Shown here one piece after another: positions 23,437 through 33,000 of a stretch of DNA of 64,000 nucleotides (positions within the stretch are counted from its first letter, which is position 1; each line of letters opens with the position of its first letter). A program made the position numbers and the translations under genes. Origin of the DNA: Asparagopsis taxiformis (taxonomy: Eukaryota; Rhodophyta; Florideophyceae; Bonnemaisoniales; Bonnemaisoniaceae); assembly GCA_030407315.1 (NCBI GenBank), contig JALQPE010001846.1, positions 32,532-96,531 of the forward strand, in the 5' to 3' direction. The notes below the pieces were generated by a model. That model saw only the letters and a program-made list of their open reading frames with translations. It made no database searches and was not told where the DNA came from.

Positions 23437-23618
23437 TTCGGGAGGGGTGTGATGTGGCTTGTGCGTTTCCGGGATTGGTTGGTCAAGTGGTGTGGGCGGG
23501 ATTGGTCTTCGCCAGAGTGTTGTAGCGGGATTGATTGTCGCTCTTCGCTGTAGTGGCGGGAAAGTGGTCGCCGGATTGAGTGGGCGGGTGGGTAACTTGA
23601 GGCGTAGTGGTTAGCTTG

Positions 23619-23632
23619 CTGCGCGCATAACC
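23619..23632 (-). other. Primer-binding site of copia-2
   Basis: Directly inside the 5' LTR the sense strand reads GGTTATGCGCGCAG. The first seven bases are complementary to CATAACC, the anticodon-loop sequence of initiator methionine tRNA, as used by Drosophila copia with a tRNA half. The match is weaker further in than in copia-3. Confidence 0.5.
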
Positions 23633-23745
23633 TGTTGGAGATCAATGTATCTCGTGTGTCGTTTTATTGTTTGGTGTCCGCTGGCGGCGAGTATTTATAC
23701 TGTGATGAGGATACTGTAAGAAGGTGTAAGTAGAGTTATTCGTCA
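23633..23745 (-). repeat. 5' LTR of copia-2
   Basis: 113 bp, TG...CA, partner of 7109-7221 with three substitutions. The outer side is followed by the target duplicate GTGCA (23746-23750). Confidence 0.92.
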
Positions 23746-24240
23746 GTGCACTTGCATCATTACCCCGCCTGTCAGAGATGAACAAGTGTCTGTCCTGAGG
23801 GATACCTCTGGAGGGACAACAATGAAAGAACTGACACATGTTAGATATGTTCTTTCCTGCACTCATGCCCACCTGTTGTAGAGCAACAAGTGTTCCTCGT
23901 CACATCAACTCTCGTTGTTACCACAACTCGCAGTCTCACAAACAAAACGCTCGTCGAGAGGCCAACTCCATCGCGCGCTAACATTCCGCCGTTCATTCCT
24001 TTCATACCCCACACTTGATACACTCAACCAATCTGCAGCCAACTCCAATCCAGCCCGCTTCCGCAACGCTTGCAGCTTCCAGTGCGTGCAATCCCCCTAC
24101 CAACCACAGGTAATCCTAACCTCTGCTCAAGTCTCCCAAATCTCTCAATATTCTCCTACCCACAACGAATTCCTTGCACCGCGATAATCACTTCCAGATA
24201 TCACCAGTCCAACTGATTCTTTCCGATATTCACTCACACA
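23746..24240 (+). promoter_or_regulatory. Upstream region of NB-ARC gene copy 1 (right half of the divergent region)
   Basis: No gene. Homologous, inverted, to 36941-37440 upstream of copy 2, showing that both loci share one ancestral divergent region. A possible 5' leader intron runs from GT at 24110 (CACAG/GTAATCC, then CCTAAC) to AG at 24197 (CTTCCAG); this is only a consensus match. Conserved blocks between the two loci include GTTAGCGCGCG and ACGAGCGTTTTGTTTGTGAG (complement strand), which are candidate control sites. Confidence 0.5.
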
Positions 24241-27200
24241 ATGGGATCGTGCTTTTCCGCCCCTCACAACCAAACTCCCCAAACAGCTGAACAGCCCTCC
24301 AACAACCCATCCACCAGCCAATCCCAGAACCTGTTCCTCAACCAATCCAACGTCACTCCACCCAATCAGCTCAGAAGCCCAACGTGTTCCACGTCCCCCA
24401 GAAACCTCGCCGCCGTCCTCGACTTTTCCGAACAATCCCTCACTCCAGAGAGTAGAGCCAAACAGGAACTACTCTCGCACACACCTAGATGCAACACCGT
24501 CGCCCTCGTCGGCATGGGCGGCGCTGGAAAGACAACCGTTCTCAAGGAAATCGGGCACGACAGAGACATCTGGGCGAGATACCCCGACGGAATATGGTTC
24601 ATTTCGCTCGGTCAGGACGCAGACGTTTCGAAATTCATGACCGAGCTAGAAGAATTTGTTCGAGCAGCCTGTCCGGAATTTGTGCAAGAGTTTTTGCGCA
24701 TGTCCACCTCTGAAAAACCACCAACTGTGCTGGTCGAAAAACTACTCAATCAGCTCGAGCACAAGAACATTCTGCTCATCTTCGACGATGTATGGGATGT
24801 TTCCAAGAAGCTGTTTCAACTGCTCGTTACCATTTGCGCTGCAGTTCGTGGCCTTCCCTCAGCGTCTCTCAAGATACTCACTTCAACAAGGGAGGATGTT
24901 GTGGGGCGCAAGCCGCTTCATGATGTGCAAATCAGTGTGATTCCAGATGCTTCAGATACTCAAACAGCAAAGCAAATTCTGTACTACTACGCCGATGCAA
25001 GCCTATCCGAACTGCAGAGCCTCCCCACCAGAAACAGGGAGGCCGTGGAAAACATTGTCAGGACCTGTGCCGGTCTCCCACTAGCTCTCACTGTTGCAGG
25101 TACTTCCGTTCTCCGTGAGAAAAAACAACTTGCCTGCGGCTCCAAAGACACAGCATGGATTCGGTACTGGCACGCACTGCAGCGAAACGTGCAACAACTC
25201 GGCGAGACCCATAGTTTGGAACACTTGGGTTTGTACGCCTCCTTGCAATCGAGTTTGAACGCAGTAGAGAAGAAATGGAATGTCGAAACGGTTTGCCTCA
25301 CAAAACTGTTCCAATCTCTCAGTGTGTTCCAGAAGCAATCGGCCATACCGCTAACCACACTCCAGCGTCTGTGGGGCCTATCTCAGAAGGATACCAAGCA
25401 CAGTATGGATCTGCTGATCGAAAGTAACATTGCATCTGCAGCCATTGTTGGTGAGAGCAAGACTGCCGCATTGACCGTCCATGACTTGGTTCATGACTTT
25501 GCAATGCATTTGACTGAAGGAGATGAGGTGCAAATGTACCACACCAGCCTTGTGGACCAGTTCTACTCGACATCTGAATCGTCCACATCCACTACCAAAT
25601 GGCAGAAATTGTCAGAGGAGGCGTACATGAGTGAGAATATCGTGTACCACATGCTCGGCGCCGGACGAGTCACAGATGCATTGCGCCTTCTCACCGACTA
25701 TTCCTGGATACAATGTGTAAACAAGGATGAGAAACGGGTGCCGTTCCGCAAGATCATGTCCGACCTAGCAATGCTGCGCAACTACATTGAGAGAAATGAG
25801 AGTGGCGACAACCGAGGCACATTCATGGAAGACATCGAGACTCTAATAGAGACTATGCACAAGTGTATAGTCCCGTTCTGCATGAAGAATCACAGAGAGT
25901 GTTCGTTCCAACTTTTTGGGCGGCTTGCTTCACTGCGAAGCGACTCGAGTGTCATCCGACGAGTGATGTGGGGTATTGAGAAGCACAGTGCTCGGCCGTG
26001 GGTTCGTGCTGATGCAGGGGTGTTGAACAGTGTAGATAGTGAGCTGAAACGATTCCTCGCAACGCAAGTTAAGATCGTCCGCATGGAAAAAGGTGTAGAA
26101 GAGGATGAATTGGTGATTGGTGGCCGTGGAGGGGAAGTTCGCGTCATTGGATGCAATGACGGCGATGAGCGATATACTCTAGAAGAACACAAAAGTCCAG
26201 TGCTGGGGATCTGCATTGACAGGAGACGCGGTGAGATCTATTCATGTTCATTTGGTGGAATTGTGAACGTGTGGAAGAAATCGCACCATCGATCGTTCAA
26301 GGTCAAGCTGAAGAAGAATGAATTATTGCAGAGTGCCGTTCTGTTGCCGACTCGTAGGGTACTCGCTGTTGGGTCGACAAGTGGCAACGTGCGATTCGTA
26401 GACGCGAAAAGTGGACGCGTGTTGAAGTGTGTTAGCGCGCACAGCGACGGTATATGGTCGTTGGCTGTTGGGATGAGCGAGAACATCTTGGTGTCCGGGT
26501 CACGGGATCATACACTTCGAGTTTGGGACGTGGACACGTGGACACCTAATGGAGAAACGCTCACAGGACACGCAGACAAAGTCAACTGTGTTGTGCTGAG
26601 TGCCGACGAACGTACCATCGCGTCGGGATCTGACGACGATAGTGTACGATTGTGGAGTGTACAAGATCGGCGACAAGTTTGTGAACCGCTGATTGGGCAC
26701 AATTTGGGAGTTGGTTCAGTTGTGTTCAGCAGAGATGCAAATTTGTTGTACTCTGCAGGGCAATTTGAGATCATTGTGTGGGACGTGAGAAGTTTCTCAA
26801 CTGGTGTCTCTATAATACACCGATTCTTCGACTCTCGAATATATGCTCCATGGTCGATTGTACTAAGCAAAGATGAATCATTGTTGTTTGTTGGCGATAT
26901 GAACGATGGAAACGTGTTTGTGTGGGACACGACGCGTGTGGGAGATGCCAACTCGCGTAGCACCAAAGATCCGTTCGTCAGTGACGTCGAAGCGTTTGGG
27001 ATATCGTGTGATGACTCATTCATGGCTGTGTTTAAGCGGGAATCAAGAGTGATTGAGGTGAGAAGAGTTGAAGATGTCACCGAAGGGAAAGGGAATGTGA
27101 TCTACAAATTCAGACCGGATCGCTACGTTCATCGAGTTGCAGTGTGTAGTGGTGGAGAATTGATTGCGTATTGTGGATTCTCAGAGTTGGTTGTATTCAT

Positions 27201-28401
27201 TGTCGATATTTCAAGTGGTGAGACGGTGCACACATTTTCGGATTTAGAAGACTGGGCGGAAACGCTCGAAGATCGCATGGCTATGTACATACCACCAATA
27301 ATGTACCGTTTATATTTCAATGTAGAAGGGACTGTTCTCAGTGCTGAGGCTTTCGCTCAACCTGAATTTGATGAAGAAAGAGTGAAGAAATCGATTTCAT
27401 GGAATGTCAACCCATCCACCATGCGAGACCAAAGTTTGGTAGAAAATGAACAGGAATCGACAAATACCTTCAGAAACAGCCATTCGCACCTTTTCTGCAA
27501 TCTACAGGAGAAATCCATTCTGTATTCAGGTGTCATTCAGATGAAGCACAACAACAGCACCATCACTGTTGCTACATTAGATCACACACCCTGGGAGGTG
27601 AGTTACTCCCCTGCAGCACATCGCTTCTGGGCGTCAAAATATGATGGAGGGTTACAGTATGTACAACTGGTGGCAGAGGACACCAAGCTAGAAGAATGGG
27701 ATGAACCGCAACTACCCGCTCTCGCCAATACCACTAGTAATGGCACACAACGACAAACTTCCGACAGCAACAGCAGCACGCAAAAGAAGAAGGGCAAGGT
27801 GTTCATTAGTCACGCCGGCCCGGACAAGGGCACCATTGGGCAAGTGGTTTATGACAAGCTGGTCGAGCTGGGATTCGAAGTGTTCTTCGACAGAGAGGAA
27901 TTGCAACCTGGACAGAACGCACCGAAGAAGATGGATGAGGAGATGGAGTCTGCTTCGATTGCTGTCGTAATATTGTCACCTGAATTTCCAGCGCGAAAAT
28001 GGACCATGCGAGAGTTGTTATGCTTCCTGAGACGGTTTGCAGAGTATGGGGAACGTGGTGTGATAATCATCCCCGTATTCTACCGTCTTAGCCTTGCTGA
28101 ATGCGGAGATATGGAGAGGGTGCTGAAGTCTGTGGGCGAGACAGGAAGGAATGTATTTGAAGAAGAGGGATATTGGATTCGACAGGTGAAAGAGGGTGGG
28201 TCTATGCAGGATGTGGCGAAGGCCCTAAAAAAGTTGAAAGATATCACTGGTATTGAGAACAAGAATGGTGCCACAAACGGGAAGGGAGAAGAGGAGAGAG
28301 AGAAACGGATGGAAATCATTATGCGAATCGTAGCAGCAGTTGTAGGTGCTCAGAAGCGAATAGACGACGGGAGTGCTGCAGGACCCAGCAACAAGCAATG
28401 A
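24241..28401 (+). CDS. NB-ARC-WD40-TIR immune-type protein (copy 1, intact, 1386 aa)
   Basis: Single intronless frame. The start MGSCFS fits an N-myristoylation site with a neighbouring Cys for palmitoylation. NB-ARC: P-loop GMGGAGKT (residues 91-98), Walker B ILLIFDDVWD (177-186), STRED sensor segment, GLPLAL (278-283) and an MHD-like VHDLVHD (413-419). About 620-900 holds WD40 blades (GSRDHTLRVWDVD, GSDDDSVRLWSV), with weaker blades beyond. A carboxy-terminal TIR domain begins at KVFISHAG (about 1186); the glutamate of MRELL (E1258) lies where TIR NADases have their catalytic Glu. Known NB-ARC proteins are nucleotide-switched signalling ATPases; membrane-bound sensing by the WD40 part and NAD cleavage by TIR are inferences. 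The order is the reverse of plant TIR-NB-LRR proteins. The start is set by homology with copies 2 and 3. Confidence 0.9.
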   Translation: MGSCFSAPHNQTPQTAEQPSNNPSTSQSQNLFLNQSNVTPPNQLRSPTCSTSPRNLAAVLDFSEQSLTPESRAKQELLSHTPRCNTVALVGMGGAGKTTVLKEIGHDRDIWARYPDGIWFISLGQDADVSKFMTELEEFVRAACPEFVQEFLRMSTSEKPPTVLVEKLLNQLEHKNILLIFDDVWDVSKKLFQLLVTICAAVRGLPSASLKILTSTREDVVGRKPLHDVQISVIPDASDTQTAKQILYYYADASLSELQSLPTRNREAVENIVRTCAGLPLALTVAGTSVLREKKQLACGSKDTAWIRYWHALQRNVQQLGETHSLEHLGLYASLQSSLNAVEKKWNVETVCLTKLFQSLSVFQKQSAIPLTTLQRLWGLSQKDTKHSMDLLIESNIASAAIVGESKTAALTVHDLVHDFAMHLTEGDEVQMYHTSLVDQFYSTSESSTSTTKWQKLSEEAYMSENIVYHMLGAGRVTDALRLLTDYSWIQCVNKDEKRVPFRKIMSDLAMLRNYIERNESGDNRGTFMEDIETLIETMHKCIVPFCMKNHRECSFQLFGRLASLRSDSSVIRRVMWGIEKHSARPWVRADAGVLNSVDSELKRFLATQVKIVRMEKGVEEDELVIGGRGGEVRVIGCNDGDERYTLEEHKSPVLGICIDRRRGEIYSCSFGGIVNVWKKSHHRSFKVKLKKNELLQSAVLLPTRRVLAVGSTSGNVRFVDAKSGRVLKCVSAHSDGIWSLAVGMSENILVSGSRDHTLRVWDVDTWTPNGETLTGHADKVNCVVLSADERTIASGSDDDSVRLWSVQDRRQVCEPLIGHNLGVGSVVFSRDANLLYSAGQFEIIVWDVRSFSTGVSIIHRFFDSRIYAPWSIVLSKDESLLFVGDMNDGNVFVWDTTRVGDANSRSTKDPFVSDVEAFGISCDDSFMAVFKRESRVIEVRRVEDVTEGKGNVIYKFRPDRYVHRVAVCSGGELIAYCGFSELVVFIVDISSGETVHTFSDLEDWAETLEDRMAMYIPPIMYRLYFNVEGTVLSAEAFAQPEFDEERVKKSISWNVNPSTMRDQSLVENEQESTNTFRNSHSHLFCNLQEKSILYSGVIQMKHNNSTITVATLDHTPWEVSYSPAAHRFWASKYDGGLQYVQLVAEDTKLEEWDEPQLPALANTTSNGTQRQTSDSNSSTQKKKGKVFISHAGPDKGTIGQVVYDKLVELGFEVFFDREELQPGQNAPKKMDEEMESASIAVVILSPEFPARKWTMRELLCFLRRFAEYGERGVIIIPVFYRLSLAECGDMERVLKSVGETGRNVFEEEGYWIRQVKEGGSMQDVAKALKKLKDITGIENKNGATNGKGEEEREKRMEIIMRIVAAVVGAQKRIDDGSAAGPSNKQ

Positions 28402-29849
28402 ATTAAATTAAATCGCTATTTGGATGGAAGAACAGGGTGGCCCTGGAGAGTGTTCAGAATTCCACGACTGGCGTTGTAGGTGCTAGAGTGTCAAGGGATG
28501 GCCGTCGTCCAGAGTGCGATTTCGGCGCTAGCTAAAGTGGCCGAGGATATGAACTGGACAGGACGCGCAACTAAACTCAGGCTACGGTTGGGCAATTGCC
28601 GGCTGGCAACGGGTCTGGTGTGCTGTCCACCGAAGTATCAAGGCTTCAAGTTGCTTGTAGTGGGCAAGCTAGCCCGTGTATGTTGCCCTGCTATCGTCTA
28701 TTTACTGCTGAGGTTTACGGAAAAATTTGTTAGACTATAAAGAATGTTGTGCCTGCGCAGACACTAGAGTAGGCATGTCGCCTGGTTATATGCATATCCC
28801 AACAAAATTACATCTGCTTGAGTGCCTATGCATGCCACAACGGACGTTGAAACCAATTTGGCAAATGGAGATATAGAAATCATCGCGTTGAAATGCATAC
28901 ATCCCATGAATTCAGGTCCACGCTACGCGTAAATATGTGATGCTGCGCTACTGTCGATCTTACAGATTTAGAACAACGCTGTCGAGGTAGTGTAGTTGCA
29001 GGGTTGACATCATTTCGGCTAAACTTGTTGACGATATCAACTTGGCCAATGCACATGTCTCACCTCGCACATGTGCGATGAAATCCGCAATGGTAGCTCC
29101 GCTGATATGCACCTGGTTGTTTGCAGAGTGGCTGTGACAATGGCGAGTTATGTGCTGGGCGGAATCGGAAAGCAAGAGGGAAGTGGGAAACATAGTGAAA
29201 AAGCACACTGCACGGAAGGAGAGCTGAGGTGGGAAAGGAACGCCGCAACTATATTCCGCGCGCGAAAAACCGCAGAAAAAATGCCTCCAATCGATCGAGA
29301 TCAGCCGCCTGGCGTCCGCATGGAAAACCGAAAATCCGGCTCGCCAAGCAGCGACTACGGGGATCTGCGATCAGAAACGTGTTCGGAAGCGAGGAGCGGA
29401 GAGCAGAGCTAATGCGTCGCCATCTGCGCGGTCACGAAACGGGTGCAATGATCAGTTTGTTGAGAAGACGAGTGGGTACTCAGCGTAGCCATTTGAGGGT
29501 TTCCGGAAGAGTGGCTCGCTCGCGCACATTGATGTTGACATCTCCTCTACAATTCGAACCGATGCCGGCCGGATGGACTATGGAACAGGAGTTGGCGTAG
29601 TGGCGGAATGAGTGGTTCCACGCTTGAACAAAATTAAATACGGTGTAGAGCATTCAGACTGATGATGTCATGTGATCACTAGAGTAAATCGCATTCATCA
29701 TTCGGCCGCCATCGTATTCACCGTCAACTTGGTCCACTGCATCGCCACCAAACGAACAGCCGATGCGCATCCGTTTTCGGTAATCCGGGCAGTGCTTTCC
29801 AGTTTTGCGCCAAGATGCGTGAACCAGTCCATCAACGCCCCGCGTAGCG
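28402..29849. other. 3' flank of copy 1, no gene seen
   Basis: 28402-29640 is homologous throughout to the 3' flank of copy 2 (45320-46465), so the duplicated unit included more than 1.1 kb downstream. An 80-bp segment at about 28725-28805, bounded by TTTGTT/AACAAA, is present here and absent from copy 2. 29641-29849 is unrelated to the other locus and shows nothing I recognise. The short open frames are not conserved between the copies. Confidence 0.6.
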
Positions 29850-29973
29850 TGACGATCTTGAGGTAGTCTCGTAATCGGATACCATTTACTTCATCGTCGG
29901 CGAGATCGCTTGACGCTACCTTAAATACTGAGTCTACTGTAATGCATTATTGTACTGGTATGATCTTCCGACA
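29850..29973 (-). repeat. 3' LTR of copia-3
   Basis: 124 bp, TG...CA, identical to the 5' LTR. The terminal TGATCTTCCGACA (29961-29973) recurs at 30014-30026, 53 bp inside the element, just after the end of pol. Confidence 0.95.
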
Positions 29974-30043
29974 AGATGCGGAGGCTTTTGGAGATACGAC
30001 ACGTTGTACGGATTGATCTTCCGACAGTCGCCGCGTGGCGTGT

Positions 30044-33000
30044 CTAAGAAAGCCGGAGGAGTTTAACTTGTTGGCGGAACTGAGCTGGTTTTAGTGCTTT
30101 AGTTAGGACATCCGCTGCATTTTGTTCCGATGGGATGTGTTGCACTGTGATCCTGTTGCGTGTAATTTGTTCCTTGAGATAATGATACTTGACATCCAAG
30201 TGTTTAGATTTTGGCGTGGGGTGCGATGTGTTGGCTGTGGTTACTGCACCGGCGTTGTCCATGTTAATTGTTGTCGGATGTTTTTCTGCGTGATTGAGGT
30301 CAGAGAGGAGATGTCGAATGCAGTTGACGTGTTGAGCTGTGTGATACCCAGCAACGTATTCGGCGGCCCACGTACTTGGTGCAACAAATCGTTGTCTCTT
30401 AGATTGCCAAGCCACGGGGGATCCATTATACATTATCACTGTTCCCGTGGTGGAGCGCCGAGTATTCGTACAAGCTGCGAAATCGCTATCTGAATAAGCA
30501 GTTAATGTGCTCGTTAGTTTTGTGGAGTATGTCAGACCTCTTGTTTTGGTGTCCTTGAGGTATCTTAAGACACGGAGGCCTGCATGCCATTGCTGTTTTG
30601 TGGGTTGATGTGAATATCTTCCCAGGTAGCCCGTGATGTACGCTATATCTGGGCGTGTGGAATCAGCCAGGTATCGTAGGCTTCCAACTAATGAATTGTA
30701 GTTGTAGGCTTTGATGTCGAGTGGTGTGTCGAGGTGTTTTGTGGTGTTAATTATGTCTGTCGCTATTGGTGAATTGGCAGACTTGGCACTAGTTAGCCCA
30801 AATTGGTGGAGAAGCTTGTCGATGTACGCTGGTTGTGTGATAGTGATGGAGTCTGAGTTGCGGGTAACCTTCCATCCCAGGATGTGTTCCACGGGGCCTA
30901 GATCTTTGAGGACATATTTAGATTGCAGATGTTGCTTTGCCGTTTCGCGGAGTTGTTGGCAATTGGAAACCACAAGGAAGTCGTCTATGGTGATCACAAA
31001 GAAGACAAATTTGGTGTTGTCCTGTTTGGAGCGAAGGAGAAATGTGCAGCTTTCACTTGTGAGACGTGTGAAGTTGTGCAGCTCAAGGTGTTTGGATAAA
31101 CCTCTGGTGAAGGTACTGCAGGCTTGTTTGGCGCCATAAATGTTGCCAGTGACTTTTCCCACATATCCAGGATACTTAAAAGAACCGTCGAATCGCGGGG
31201 GTTGATGGATATACAGGGGTTTGTCATCTCCAAACGTTTCGTGGAGGAACGCCGACTCTATATCCCAGTGATGCACGTCGTATCCATGTGCCGCTGCAAT
31301 AGCCAGTGCCGTGCGTACTGCGTCGCGATCGGCCACGGGTGACGTGATGTTATCAGGGTCGTAGTGTACGTTTGGTTTTTGCATGTCGCCGCGAAGATTA
31401 CATCTTGTTTTCCGTGTCATTGGATTGCCATTGGCGTCGGTCTTTGTTTTAAGAACCATCTTGACGGGGAGGAGTTTTGTGTTCGGGGGAAGTTGACTCT
31501 TGGGGATGTATGTTATGGTACCTCTCTGCTCTAGTGAGTCTAGTTCTTTGTTCCAGGAGAGAGACCATTCATGGGCATCGTGTGCTTGACGCGCTTGCTG
31601 TAATGTTGTGGGGTGGCTGAAACTTTGTTCTATTTGGGGTGAGTTGACAGTTGTTGCAGATCGAGTGTGCGCGGCCATACTGGTCGCTACAGGGTCTGTG
31701 TTGGAGTTGTATGGCTTGAAATCATGAATGCGGCAGCGGCTGATTTTATCTTCGCTTGCATTATAGATGTGGTAGTGATTTGCATCCAGACGCCCAACGT
31801 AGTGATACATTTGGGCTCGGGGCTGTAGTTTGGATTTTGGTTTGCGGTCATGGACATGTCCGAGCTGTCCGAAGGTGAGGAAGGTGGTGATGTCAGGTGT
31901 TTTGCCTGTCCATACAGCCATTGGGGTCTGTCCATGTGTCTTGTGTGGTGAGTGGTTGTGGTAGTCAACCGAGGCATGCAGCGCATAGTCCCACAGCTTG
32001 GTTGGTAGGCCGGACGTCAGGAGAAGTGAGCGAGTGGTTTCCATTAGCGTGCGGTTTACGCGTTCGGCTAAGGCATTTTCCTGAGGGCTGTGAGGTATTG
32101 TCGGGTGTGTCGTGATGTGTTCGGAGTCGTAGAACTGCTTAAGGGAGTTGGAAAAATATTCCTTTGCGTTGTCCATAGTTATGTCTGTGACTCGGAATGG
32201 GGTGTTAGCGTGGATCGTAGAGATGTGTTGTTGTATGTGGCTGGCCGCCTGGTTTTTGCGGGGTGATACGTGGACATGAAGGAATCTGCTATGCTCATCC
32301 AGGAAAGTCGCAAAGTATCTATTGTTGTGCAGCGACGGTGGGTTGAAGGGGCCACATACGTCTGTATGGATGTGTGCGCAGAGTTGTGCTGTGCGTGGTC
32401 TTGGTCGGAACGGAGCCGACGTTTGTTTCCCTATTGCACATCCCGTGCAAGTTAGATCTGGAGGGGGACTATGTTTAAGTGTGTCTGGGAGTCCTGTTAC
32501 TCGACCATGTACCGCGAGGTGGTGTATACGTTTGGGGTGTAAATGACCAAGCCGCAGGTGCCATTCGTGGTAGTCTTGGTCAGTTGAGGTGAGGGTTTTG
32601 GTGGCCTTTGGTCGAATTGGCGGCGTGAGGGTGATACTTTTCGTCGCGGAAGAAGGGATATTGTTTGATTGAATGAGTGGTGCCGTTGGGTTGTGGGTGG
32701 GTGGGGTGATCTTGTTTGTTGTACGATTGTGCGGAGAGGCATGAGGAGGGTATACTTGTTGTTGTATGGGAGGCTTCGGCTGTTGTGTCGCTGGTGTATT
32801 GTCTTTCACAGCTTTGCTCCGGTGTTGTGGTGACGGGAGGCGGATTTGGTGTGGTTCTGGCTGAACAAGGGGCGTGGCAAAGGTGACCTTTTTGCCATTT
32901 TGTTTAATTTGTTGAGGGATACTCGGTTTAGCGGTGCGTGTGCCGGAAAGGCGGAAAGGGCGGGGAGTTGTAGTCTTGGGATTGAATGCTCGGGGTGGGG

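Larger units (their letters stand above)
7109..23745 (-). mobile_element. copia-2: LTR retrotransposon carrying a nested fold-back element
   Basis: LTRs of 113 bp lie at 7109-7221 and 23633-23745 (three differences, about 97% identical), flanked by the 5-bp duplication GTGCA at 7104-7108 and 23746-23750. Between them are gag-protease and pol on the minus strand, interrupted at 7382-19305 by fold-back element A. Without A the element is about 4.7 kb. Pol contains an in-frame TAG and gag a frameshift, so it is inactive. It sits in the shared upstream region of two divergent NB-ARC genes. Confidence 0.92.

Noticed and set aside
24110..24197. Leader intron in copy 1 (GT...AG)
   Set aside because: Not annotated separately because the signals are short and the matching place in the other locus is diverged; mentioned in the promoter entry only.
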